From Shewanella marisflavi (GTDB lineage: Bacteria > Pseudomonadota > Gammaproteobacteria > Enterobacterales > Shewanellaceae): a DNA stretch of 64,000 nt. The position numbers and the translations under genes are program-made. Positions within the stretch are counted from its first letter, which is position 1. Each line of letters starts with the position of its first letter. The DNA lies in NCBI RefSeq assembly GCF_023283925.1, contig NZ_JAKIKX010000004.1, positions 248,001-312,000 on the forward strand, given 5' to 3'. Shown piece by piece: positions 26,947 through 35,423 of this stretch. The notes under the pieces are model-generated. The model saw only the letters and a list, made by a program, of their open reading frames with translations. It did not search any database and was not told the DNA's origin.

Positions 26947-27852
26947 ATGATCGCAAATGAGCAGATGGTGGCTGTACTTGAAGCCCTTCCTGATCCCGCC
27001 TTTATACTATCGAGCAGTGGTAAATACGTGGCCGTATTTGGCGGCAGTGACGCCCGCTATTACCACGATGGTCGTGGTTTGATAGGCGTCCGGCTGCAAG
27101 ATGTGATTAAACCTGCCAAGGCTGCCTGGTTTTTGCAAATCATAGACAGGGCGCTCTCCAGCCGTCGTTTGCTTATTGAAGAGTATGAGCTGAGCAATAA
27201 GGATGTAAAAGGGCTGCCCGATGAGGGGCCTACAGAACCTATCTGGTTTGAGGGGCGGATTCAGGCGCTTGATTTTCTTGTCGATGGCGAGGAAGTGGTT
27301 TTATGGGTGGCCAGCAATATCTCTAAACGTCATGATCTGGAGCTTAAGCTTAGAGAGATGAGCGATACCGATCAGCTGACCGGTCTGTTTAATCGGCGCA
27401 GGCTCGAACGCGATATTTCTATTCACTTCGATAATTTTACCCGTCAACAGATGCCCACCACCGTCTTAATGTTGGATATCGATAACCTGAAACAGATAAA
27501 CGATGCTAAAGGCCACCACAAGGGGGACGAAAATATCCTGGCGGTTGCCGAGATCTGTCGCCGTGAGTTTCGCAAAACAGATTATGCTTACCGTTTTGGT
27601 GGTGACGAGTTTATTGTGATGCTGCCGGGCTTGATGCCGAATCAGGCGATGACTATGGTCGAGGGCTTGCATCAGCATTTCAATCAGGCGCTGGCGGCAT
27701 TGGCCGAAGATTGCCCGAGTGCCACCATCAGTATGGGGATGACAGGGATCAATGCTAAAGACGCCTCCTACCAAGACACCCTAAAGCGTGCCGATATGGC
27801 TCTGTATCAGGCGAAAACCCAAGGTAAAAATCAGCTAATTTTCACACCTTAA
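26947..27852 (+). CDS. PAS-GGDEF diguanylate cyclase
   Basis: A 301-residue protein. An N-terminal PAS-like domain (about residues 5-125: VLEALPDPAFILSSSGKYV) is followed by a GGDEF domain. The catalytic motif GGDEF is intact, and an RxxD inhibitory site (RKTD) sits five residues before it, so product inhibition by c-di-GMP is expected. No membrane segment is seen, so it is cytosolic. GGAG precedes the ATG. It should synthesise c-di-GMP in response to a PAS-sensed signal. Confidence 0.9.
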   Translation: MIANEQMVAVLEALPDPAFILSSSGKYVAVFGGSDARYYHDGRGLIGVRLQDVIKPAKAAWFLQIIDRALSSRRLLIEEYELSNKDVKGLPDEGPTEPIWFEGRIQALDFLVDGEEVVLWVASNISKRHDLELKLREMSDTDQLTGLFNRRRLERDISIHFDNFTRQQMPTTVLMLDIDNLKQINDAKGHHKGDENILAVAEICRREFRKTDYAYRFGGDEFIVMLPGLMPNQAMTMVEGLHQHFNQALAALAEDCPSATISMGMTGINAKDASYQDTLKRADMALYQAKTQGKNQLIFTP

Positions 27853-28028
27853 AAGACGACCCTTGGGTGCGTTGATTATCCTAAGCGCGCCGCTCAAAGA
27901 GGTTGTTTTGATTGGGGCATCCGCACCTTTCTTCTATAGTTTATATAATGAATCTTTAATGCAAATTCACTTGTTAAGCCTTGCTGACAGACATACTGTT
28001 AAGAGGAAGCAAGCGCAGCGGAGGCATT

Positions 28029-29783
28029 ATGCACACACAGTTACAGGCAAAGATAAAACATTGGTTGAGTCTCGATAGCGATGCAAGCAGTCGCGCCGAG
28101 ATCCAGACCTTGGTGGATAGCGGGGCACACGAGGAGCTGGCCGCCAGGTTCGCTGGGCGACTTACCTTCGGTACCGCGGGCATTCGCGGCGTGGTGGGAG
28201 CCGGTCCCATGCGGATGAACCGTTTAGTGGTGCAACAGACGTCTAAAGGCGTTGCCGAATACCTTAAGGCGCAGGTGGACAATGCCGTCAGTCGCGGGGT
28301 GATCGTCGGCTATGATGGTCGCCATGATTCCAAACAGTTTGCCGAAGATACTGCAAGCGTGCTCACCGCCGCCGGTTTTAAGGTGTTTCTTACCAGTGCG
28401 GTGGCGCCGACTCCGCTGGTGGCCTTTGGCGTGCTGCACTTGGGCGCTGCGGCCGGCATAGTGGTGACTGCTAGTCATAACCCGCCGCAATATAATGGCT
28501 ATAAGGTGTATTGGGGCAATGGCGCGCAGATCATTCCGCCCCATGATACTGGCATCGCGGCGCGTATCGAGCTGGCGGCCAATACGCCTGTAGATATGTT
28601 GCCGCTGGCAGATGGCCTAGAGAGCGGCAAGCTGGTGATGCTGGAAGCCGATTTCTATCAGGCTTATCGTCAAGGTGTGTTAAACGCCGAGGTGCTGCAA
28701 AACCATACCCATCCTGAGATGGTGAGTCTGGCCTATACCGCCATGCATGGGGTCGGCGCCGAGATGGCCGAGAGCCTGCTTAAGGATATCGGGGTCACAC
28801 AGGTCTATTCTGTGGCGGCCCAGCGTGAGCCAGATGGAGATTTCCCCACGGTCAACTTCCCCAATCCTGAGGAGGCTGGCGCCATGGATTTGGTGATGGC
28901 CGAGGCCCATCAACATGGCGCCATGTTGGCCTGCGCCAATGACCCGGACGCCGATCGCTTTGCGGTGGCGGTACGTAAACCAAGCGCCACGCCAGAGATG
29001 CCATCGGCAGAGGCTTATCAGATGCTCACTGGGGACCAGGTGGGGGTATTACTGGGTCACTATCTGCTCTCCCATGCCAGTAACGATCAGCGTCTGCTCT
29101 GCTGCACTATCGTCTCCTCCAGTCTCTTATCATCCATCTGCCAGTCGATGAAGGCCGATTGTCAGACCACGCTGACAGGTTTTAAATGGCTCACCAATGT
29201 GGGCATGAGCAAACAAACCCAGCACAACCTATTTTTGTTCGCCTACGAAGAGGCGCTGGGGTACACGGTTGGTAGCATGGTGTGGGATAAAGATGGTCTT
29301 TCCGCGCTGGTGGCTTTTGTGCAGTTAACCGCCGAGCTTGTCGCCAAAGGCGAAACACTCTGGGACAGACTGGAGAGCATCTATCGCCAATATGGTTACT
29401 ACCTCAACCGCCAGGTGAGTATTGCGCTGAGCGGCGAGCCCGGCGCGCCTAGCATAGGCGAGCAGTTAAGAGCGCTGAACCCTGTTGAGGTCGCGGGACG
29501 TAAACTTGTGTCGGTGGATGATATTAGCCTAGGCGTGCGCCGCTTTGCCGACGGACGAGAAGAAACGATTGACCTGCCTCGCAGTGACGTACTCATCTAT
29601 CGTTTAGAAGGAGGAGCTAGAGTGATCGTTCGCCCCTCGGGCACAGAGCCTAAGGTGAAGTGCTATTACGAGCTGGTCGAATCTTTTGGCGAGCAGGAGG
29701 GGCTAGATGCCGTGCAGCGCCGCGCAGAAGCCGCCATGGACGCATTTGTCCTTCGTCATCAAGCAGAGCTGCCTAATGCATAG
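28029..29783 (+). CDS. Phosphoglucomutase/phosphomannomutase family protein
   Basis: A 584-residue alpha-D-phosphohexomutase. The catalytic serine lies in TASHNPPQYNGYKVYWGNGAQ-like sequence near residue 148, the metal site is DPDADR, and the C-terminal phosphate-binding loop is RPSGTEPKVK. The length is that of the PgcA/PGM2-type group, which also includes phosphopentomutases, so glucose-1,6 versus pentose specificity is open. The ATG at 28029 follows GGAGG; an in-frame ATG 48 bases earlier is weaker. Confidence 0.9.
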   Translation: MHTQLQAKIKHWLSLDSDASSRAEIQTLVDSGAHEELAARFAGRLTFGTAGIRGVVGAGPMRMNRLVVQQTSKGVAEYLKAQVDNAVSRGVIVGYDGRHDSKQFAEDTASVLTAAGFKVFLTSAVAPTPLVAFGVLHLGAAAGIVVTASHNPPQYNGYKVYWGNGAQIIPPHDTGIAARIELAANTPVDMLPLADGLESGKLVMLEADFYQAYRQGVLNAEVLQNHTHPEMVSLAYTAMHGVGAEMAESLLKDIGVTQVYSVAAQREPDGDFPTVNFPNPEEAGAMDLVMAEAHQHGAMLACANDPDADRFAVAVRKPSATPEMPSAEAYQMLTGDQVGVLLGHYLLSHASNDQRLLCCTIVSSSLLSSICQSMKADCQTTLTGFKWLTNVGMSKQTQHNLFLFAYEEALGYTVGSMVWDKDGLSALVAFVQLTAELVAKGETLWDRLESIYRQYGYYLNRQVSIALSGEPGAPSIGEQLRALNPVEVAGRKLVSVDDISLGVRRFADGREETIDLPRSDVLIYRLEGGARVIVRPSGTEPKVKCYYELVESFGEQEGLDAVQRRAEAAMDAFVLRHQAELPNA

Positions 29784-29899
29784 GGAGCAGAAATTCGCGT
29801 CTGAAATGACGTGTCATTTATTTATGAAATGTTTGTTCTCTACTGACAATAGGCTGTCAGCAGGGGGGCTGTAAGCTCTTCATAGTGCCGAATGAGGCA

Positions 29900-29919
29900 G
29901 ACGCTCAGGGTTGAGCGTC
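29900..29919. repeat. Hairpin-forming inverted repeat before the VOC gene
   Basis: Perfect arms GACGCTCA and TGAGCGTC around GGGT, 24 bases before the next start codon. It lacks a T run, so it may be a leader structure or operator. Confidence 0.5.
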
Positions 29920-29942
29920 GCATTTGGCCCTTTAAGGAGAGC

Positions 29943-30350
29943 ATGATGCAAGAACAGAAAGTGTTACAGCAGGCCCTTTTGGTCTGGGGCGAGATCGCCG
30001 TCGCGGATATGGCGAGAGCCAAAGTCTTCTATCAGAGCCAGTTCGGGGTGAGTTTTCGTGAGCAGCAGATGTTTGGTATGGAGATGGCTATCTTAGAGAC
30101 AGAGGCGCCCCAAGCGGCCAGCATCGCTCTGGTAAAGCATGATATGATGCGCCCAAGTTCAGAGGGCAGCATTCTCTATCTGCATCTTAGCGATCACCTA
30201 GCGCCTATGGTTGAAAGGCTGGAGCGCAATGGTGTCGAAATCGCCCTGCCTATCAAGGCCATCAACGAAGGGGAGTGTGGCTATAGCTGCATCATAATTG
30301 ACAGCGAAGGCAACCGTGTCGGCCTCTGGGCGCCTAGTCTGAAAGGCTAA
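29943..30350 (+). CDS. VOC-family (glyoxalase-like) protein
   Basis: A 135-residue vicinal-oxygen-chelate protein. It starts with a short lead, then WGEIAVADMARAKVFYQSQFGV, and ends with IDSEGNRVGLWAP, the usual single-domain pattern. AAGGAG precedes the first of two ATGs. Members include glyoxalases, dioxygenases and antibiotic-binding proteins; the substrate here is unknown. Confidence 0.82.
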   Translation: MMQEQKVLQQALLVWGEIAVADMARAKVFYQSQFGVSFREQQMFGMEMAILETEAPQAASIALVKHDMMRPSSEGSILYLHLSDHLAPMVERLERNGVEIALPIKAINEGECGYSCIIIDSEGNRVGLWAPSLKG

Positions 30351-30421
30351 ATTGCCCACTTAGAATTAGGGCTCAATCCTAAGATGCTTTAACCATAGGG
30401 TTGAGAGCCGACAGGGTAAAC

Positions 30422-30441
30422 GCAAGCGCTACGGCGCTTGC
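30422..30441. repeat. Hairpin between the VOC and GyrI-like genes
   Basis: GCAAGCGC / GCGCTTGC around TACG. No T run follows, so terminator activity is uncertain. Confidence 0.45.
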
Positions 30442-30489
30442 AAGCTATGCAATCCAAACTATGCAAAGGATATAACAGAAGGAATTGAA

Positions 30490-30954
30490 ATGAAGACGAT
30501 AAACCTCGCGCCTCAGTCCGTGGTCGGCATGAGCGTTCGCACCAACAATGGCAATGAGTCAGAGGTGGCAACGCAAAGCATTGCGCCTCTTTGGCAGGCT
30601 TTCATGGGGCAGTATGGCGAGCAAATCCTCGGCAAGTTGCCTGTGTATGGGGTCTATTACGACTATGCCAGTGACATTGATGGCGACTATAGCCTGATGG
30701 TGGCGGTAGAGGCCGGTACCCTTGAGGCCTGCGAGGGCGGGGCGTTAACCCCCCAGACCATAGAGGGCGGTAACTACCTCTGTTTTTGCGCCACGGGAGA
30801 GATGCCCCAGGCGGTGATCTCACTCTGGCAGCAGATCTGGGCCTATTTTCAGCGCCCAGAATGCCCCTATCGTCGTCAGTATCTGACCGATTTCGAGTGT
30901 TACTCTCACACCGACAGCGTCGATATCTATATCGGCGTTCACGTCGAGGTCTAG
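30490..30954 (+). CDS. GyrI-like/AraC effector-binding domain protein
   Basis: A 154-residue stand-alone effector-binding domain with QSVVGMSVRTNN at the start, YGVYYDYASDIDGDYSLMVAVE and YLCFCATGEMPQAVISLWQQIW. Such domains bind small hydrophobic ligands. GAAGGAATTGAA precedes the ATG. It lies 94 bases before a WYL-domain regulator gene, a pairing common in Proteobacteria. Confidence 0.82.
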   Translation: MKTINLAPQSVVGMSVRTNNGNESEVATQSIAPLWQAFMGQYGEQILGKLPVYGVYYDYASDIDGDYSLMVAVEAGTLEACEGGALTPQTIEGGNYLCFCATGEMPQAVISLWQQIWAYFQRPECPYRRQYLTDFECYSHTDSVDIYIGVHVEV

Positions 30955-31048
30955 ATAGGTTGGTCTTATCCGGTCGAGATATCGTCGGTTGCGTAAGTCT
31001 TGGTATCGTTATCACTGGCCGCGCCTAGCGGTGATTATTAGGTAAGTT

Positions 31049-31735
31049 ATGCGCCGCGCCGATCGCTTATTTCAAATCGTCCAAATTCTCAGACACAGAC
31101 GCCTCACCACTGCCAAGCAGCTGGCGGAGCGTCTTGAGGTCTCTAGCCGCACCATCTACCGGGATATCCAGGATCTCTGCCTGTCGGGGATCCCCATCGA
31201 AGGTGAAGCAGGCGTTGGTTATCTGCTGCGCCATGAGGTCAATGTGCCGCCCTTGATGTTTAACGAACAGGAACTGGAGGCCATTCAGGTGGGGATGCGT
31301 ATGGTGCAGGCACAGGGTGGCCATGAGCTGGCCAGCGCCGCCAAGCAGGCGATGATCAAAGTCGAAGCCGTGTTGCCTGAGCGCCTCAAGGCTTATCAGT
31401 CTTTGATGTTTGCCCCTGATTTTTATAGCGATGGTCAGCTATTCACCTTTCTCGACCTGCTGCGTCAAACCGCTAGAGAACGGCAATACATTCAGCTGAG
31501 TTATCAAGATATCAAGCAAAGTAACAGTGAGCGTAGGGTGCGCCCGCTGGCGCTCTATTACTGGCAAGGGCTCTGGACCTTATTGGCCTGGTGCGAATTG
31601 CGTGGCGATTTTCGTAACTTTAGAGTCGACCGCATCTCAGGCGTACTGCCTCTTGCCAGCTATTTTGCCGATACGCCGGGCCAAGAGATGGCAGATTATA
31701 TCGCCCTGATGCAGGCGCAATATGGCGACTGCTAG
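31049..31735 (+). CDS. YafY-type HTH regulator with WYL domain
   Basis: A 228-residue regulator. The DeoR-like helix-turn-helix covers residues 1-60 (LTTAKQLAERLEVSSRTIYRDIQDL), followed by a WYL-type domain with RRVRPLALYYWQGLWTLLAWCELRGDFRNFRVDRI. The W-Y-L signature is read as YYWQGLWTL. It probably controls the GyrI-like gene just upstream. Confidence 0.88.
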   Translation: MRRADRLFQIVQILRHRRLTTAKQLAERLEVSSRTIYRDIQDLCLSGIPIEGEAGVGYLLRHEVNVPPLMFNEQELEAIQVGMRMVQAQGGHELASAAKQAMIKVEAVLPERLKAYQSLMFAPDFYSDGQLFTFLDLLRQTARERQYIQLSYQDIKQSNSERRVRPLALYYWQGLWTLLAWCELRGDFRNFRVDRISGVLPLASYFADTPGQEMADYIALMQAQYGDC

Positions 31736-31938
31736 GCGCATTATCAGCGGTTAGGTTATTCTGGCTGCAATGACTACATAAAGCCGTGTGTCTTGACCCC
31801 AGTTTGTTTCAATTGCCCCGCTTATTAACAATGGAGTGATACACTCGGGCGATGAGCTTGAGTTAAAGAAAAGCCAACGCGAGGAATTAGCACATTAACA
31901 CTCATGATGCCGCCGGGCTGGAAAACATCTATCCCTTA

Positions 31939-32325
31939 GTGATCTTCGATGGCACCTGTAACCTGTGTCATGGCGCCGTGCGTTTTATCGTTAATCGCGA
32001 CAAGCTGCGACGTTTTCGATTTGCCTCGATTCAGAGCGATATTGCCCGGCAGATCTTGGCCGAGCACGGCATAGTCGTGGACCTTGAGGATCTCAGTAGC
32101 TTCTATCTGGTAGATGAGGATGGTGTGCTGGCTCAGAGCGAGGCGGCGCTGGCGGTGGTGAGTCACCTCGATGGCGCCTGGCCCTTATTGAAGCTATTTA
32201 GGTGGCTGCCCCGCGCCTTGAGAGACTGGGGTTATCGCCAGATTGCCAGCAGGCGTTATCGTCTCTTTGGTCGCAGAGCCTGCGCCCTGCCAACAGAGGT
32301 CGACAGGGCTAGATTTCTTAACTGA
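31939..32325 (+). CDS. DCC-type thiol-disulfide oxidoreductase family protein (DUF393)
   Basis: A protein of 128 residues from the GTG at 31939, with the DxxCxxC motif FDGTCNLCHGAVRF at the very N-terminus that defines the DCC/DUF393 group. The GTG lies only three codons before the motif and has no ribosome site. The frame is open back to a stop at 31888-31890 with no ATG, GTG or TTG in between apart from a CTG; an ATT at 31894 sits 9 bases after GAGG. The true start may be one of these unusual codons. It ends 18 bases from the convergent panP. Confidence 0.78.
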   Translation: MIFDGTCNLCHGAVRFIVNRDKLRRFRFASIQSDIARQILAEHGIVVDLEDLSSFYLVDEDGVLAQSEAALAVVSHLDGAWPLLKLFRWLPRALRDWGYRQIASRRYRLFGRRACALPTEVDRARFLN

Positions 32326-32343
32326 ATCGAGATTAGTTGAGGA

Positions 32344-33984
32344 TCAGAGTGCCATCAGCTTAGGCAAGAAACGATCGTCCTGTTTGGCAATCTCGCGCTG
32401 TTCATCCAGAACCTGCTGCAAAATCTCCTTGCTGGTGAGTGGATTGGCCAGTACCACACGAAACACGACCGAAGTGATGCCATGATTATTGGCCGGGATG
32501 ATGCGGGTACGGGAGACAAAAGATTTTCCCTGTTCGCGCTGCCGCTTCTGAATAAACTTGGTCAAGCCATCGAGTAAGGCGTTGATCTCGCTCACCCGCG
32601 CTGTGTCACCAGTTTGTACAGCCTTTTCCAGTGTCACTTGTACCTTGGCGGGCACATAGCGATAGGTCAGCAGGCAAAGCTCTGGCTTAGATGCCAGCTG
32701 GAAATCATCTTGAGCAGCGATAAGCTCGCCGAAATAGCGCGCCTTTTCCAGGCTGTTGTTGATTAAGATCTCGTAGCCGTCACGTCCAATCACCTGCAAG
32801 CAAGCGTGCACTAGCATGGCCATACCTGGGCGGGATCCCTCTAAGGTTTGGCTACCCAAATCCTTTGAGCCCTTGCGCAGAATATATTCGGCGTGGTGTT
32901 TGATGGCGTTGGCAAATTCCGGGTCTTTAAATAGCACCATTCCGGCGCCCATGGGCACGTACATCTGCTTATGAGCATCGATAGTCACTGAGTCGGCGCG
33001 CTCGATACCGGATAACAGGTGACGATACTTGTTCGACAGTAGGCTGGCACCGCCCCAGGCAGCATCTACATGGAAATGACAGCCAAGGTGCTCGGCCAGA
33101 TCTGCAAGCTCGTCGAGCGGGTCGATATTGCCGGTTTCCGTGGTGCCGGCCACGCCGACAATCGCCATGACCTTGATATTCTTATCGGATAGTTGTTTGG
33201 CCGTCTCGCGCATCTTGGCCACATCCACCTTGTTGTCCGCCGCGCAGGGGATACTGATGATGTTGTCGCGGCCGATGCCGAGCAAATCAGCGGCCTTGCC
33301 GAGAGAGTAGTGGCCGCGCGTTGACACTAAGATCGCCAGATCATCATAGCCATAATGGCGCAGCGCGCGCATCAGGCCTGATTGTGCCACACCCTTGAAA
33401 TCCTCATCGGGTTTTAGCAGACGGTTACGAGCGATCCACAGGGCCGTGATATTGGCGACCGTACCACCAGAGCAGAAGGCGCCAAGGGAGTGACTGGCGC
33501 TGTGCATCCAGCTCTGATAAAAAGTCTCGGTCTGACCGTAGACCATATGATGCATCATCCCCAACACCTGACGTTCCAGCGGCGTAAAGGCCTTGGAGGT
33601 TTCTATTTTCACCAGGTTTTGGTTCAGCCCTACCATCATCTTTGACAGTGGCAGTACGAAATAGGGTAGTGCCGAGGTCATATGGCCAATAAAGCTGGGC
33701 GCCGAAGTATGTACGCTGTGGGCGATCAGCGTTTGCATCATCTGCTCGGCATAGTCGGAGACGAAGCTAGGAGCGGCCGGGATCTGATGGGCCTGAAAGT
33801 CTTTTTCGATCTCGCTAAGTGGTTTCTCGACCGCGACGATATTCTCTTTGAGGAATCCCATCAGGTTTTCTGACAGGTTTTTCTCTATCTTGCCAAGGGT
33901 CGAATTAGGAGCCTCGGGCAAGGTGAAAATACGCATCAAGGCCTCTTCAGAGGCGGTCGCTTGTCGTGTCTGTTTTGATGTCAT
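32344..33984 (-). CDS. panP: Pyridoxal-dependent aspartate 1-decarboxylase
   Basis: A 546-residue group II decarboxylase. The PLP lysine lies in TIDAHKQMYVPMGAG, the aspartate and histidine of the cofactor site in HFHVDAAWGGASL, and the substrate segment is ASHSLGAFCSGGTVANI. Closely matches the PanP proteins of Vibrio and Shewanella, which make beta-alanine for pantothenate in organisms without PanD. A glutamate decarboxylase-like activity is the alternative. Confidence 0.88.
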   Translation of the reverse strand: MTSKQTRQATASEEALMRIFTLPEAPNSTLGKIEKNLSENLMGFLKENIVAVEKPLSEIEKDFQAHQIPAAPSFVSDYAEQMMQTLIAHSVHTSAPSFIGHMTSALPYFVLPLSKMMVGLNQNLVKIETSKAFTPLERQVLGMMHHMVYGQTETFYQSWMHSASHSLGAFCSGGTVANITALWIARNRLLKPDEDFKGVAQSGLMRALRHYGYDDLAILVSTRGHYSLGKAADLLGIGRDNIISIPCAADNKVDVAKMRETAKQLSDKNIKVMAIVGVAGTTETGNIDPLDELADLAEHLGCHFHVDAAWGGASLLSNKYRHLLSGIERADSVTIDAHKQMYVPMGAGMVLFKDPEFANAIKHHAEYILRKGSKDLGSQTLEGSRPGMAMLVHACLQVIGRDGYEILINNSLEKARYFGELIAAQDDFQLASKPELCLLTYRYVPAKVQVTLEKAVQTGDTARVSEINALLDGLTKFIQKRQREQGKSFVSRTRIIPANNHGITSVVFRVVLANPLTSKEILQQVLDEQREIAKQDDRFLPKLMAL

Positions 33985-34126
33985 CGAGGCGCATCGCTTA
34001 ACTTGTGTCTGTTTTCTAATCGAAAACAGGCGGACGAAAAAGGGAGCTAACTTTACTGTAAGCTTTATACCGCATCAAGGGGGAAAAGTGAAATGGCTAG
34101 CGGCAGGGGCGTAAAGCCCTGAGAGG

Positions 34127-34161
34127 GCCCAGGGACTAACCAAAGGGGGTCGTCCCTGGGC
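34127..34161. repeat. Inverted repeat downstream of glycerate kinase
   Basis: Arms GCCCAGGGAC and GTCCCTGGGC separated by 15 bases, 25 bases after the glxK stop on the minus strand. No T run, so it could be a weak terminator or an mRNA-stabilising hairpin. Confidence 0.5.
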
Positions 34162-34185
34162 ACTTTAGTTTAATTGGCTTTGGGA

Positions 34186-35331
34186 CTATCGACCTAGCCG
34201 ATACAAGCGGGCGATATTCACTGCGCAGTGGTAAAGGTTGTCGCTGGCACTGGCCAGAACCTGTTCTAATGCCATCGCTCTTGGGGTGACTGAAAAAATA
34301 GCCTCTATGCCGTGTTCGAGCAGTATATTGGCATCGTCGCTAACGCAGCCGGCAATGGCGATCACCGGGATCCCCTGTTTGTTGGCCTCGCGGGTGACCC
34401 CCATGGGCGTCTTGCCGTGCAGGGTTTGGCTGTCGAGGCGGCCTTCGCCTGTGATCACTAAGTCTGCGTCTTTGAGCTGCTCGCTCAGCTTAACCGTTTG
34501 CATCACGATATCGATACCGGGTCTGAGCCTGGCCTTGAGATAGGCCAGCATCGCAAAACCCATACCGCCTGCCGCGCCTGCACCCGGTACCTCGCGGCAT
34601 TCCGTAAGGCCCGCGAGCTGGGTAATATCGGCAAAGTGAGCCAGTGCCTTATCCAGTCTGGCGACCATGATCTCATCGGCGCCTTTTTGTGGCCCGAAGA
34701 TGGCGGATGCGCCTTTTTCGCCGCATAGGGGATTATTTACATCGCAGGCAACTTCAATCTGTACCTGATTTAAACGTGGGTGCAGGCCGCTGAGATCGAT
34801 ACTGGCCAGTTCGATGAGGGCTGCGCCGCCAGGGGCAAGGGGCGTACCTTGACCATCGAGCAGGTGAACGCCGAGCGCCTGCAACATACCTGCGCCGCCA
34901 TCGTTGGTGGCGCTACCGCCGAGTCCGAGGATCAGGTGAGTGACGCCGTTGTTGAGCGCGTGACAGATAAGTTCGCCTGTGCCATAGCTGGTGGTGATTA
35001 GGGGATCGCGCTGGGCCGGAGGCACATGGTGCAGCCCCGATGCCGAGGCCATTTCAATCACCGCGGTGCGCTGGCCAGCGATCTCTTGACCCAGTAAGCC
35101 GTAGTGCGCATCGACCTGGTTGCCCAGTGGGCCAGTGACCTTGAGCTTAACCAGTTTACCACCTGTGGCATCCACCATAGATTGCACAGTACCTTCGCCG
35201 CCATCGGCCACGGGTAACTTAATATATTCAGCATCGGGTAGCACTGCTTTAAATCCGCGTGCTATCTCTGTGGCGACTTCCATGGCGCTCAAACTTTCTT
35301 TATATGAATCGGGCGCGATGACTATTTTCAT
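34186..35331 (-). CDS. glxK: Glycerate kinase
   Basis: A 381-residue GarK/GlxK-family kinase with MKIVIAPDSYKESLSA at the N-terminus, LPVADGGEGTVQSMVDATGG and LGLGGSATNDGGAGMLQALG. It phosphorylates glycerate. The ATG at 35331 is preferred over an upstream in-frame start because AGGA precedes it and the family begins with exactly this sequence. It follows the permease gene after 92 bases on the same strand, forming a glycerate uptake and use operon. Confidence 0.94.
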   Translation of the reverse strand: MKIVIAPDSYKESLSAMEVATEIARGFKAVLPDAEYIKLPVADGGEGTVQSMVDATGGKLVKLKVTGPLGNQVDAHYGLLGQEIAGQRTAVIEMASASGLHHVPPAQRDPLITTSYGTGELICHALNNGVTHLILGLGGSATNDGGAGMLQALGVHLLDGQGTPLAPGGAALIELASIDLSGLHPRLNQVQIEVACDVNNPLCGEKGASAIFGPQKGADEIMVARLDKALAHFADITQLAGLTECREVPGAGAAGGMGFAMLAYLKARLRPGIDIVMQTVKLSEQLKDADLVITGEGRLDSQTLHGKTPMGVTREANKQGIPVIAIAGCVSDDANILLEHGIEAIFSVTPRAMALEQVLASASDNLYHCAVNIARLYRLGR

Positions 35332-35423
35332 GCAGGCTTCCTGTGTGAAGGGGGAGTAACGTTTAATTAAATCTGGGGTGTCCGGCGCCAAGGTATTAAC
35401 CCTTCAGCGCCGGGGAGTTTAGC

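Noticed and set aside
34127..34161. Considered as a strong terminator of glxK
   Set aside because: The loop is 15 bases and there is no T run, so it is listed only as an inverted repeat.
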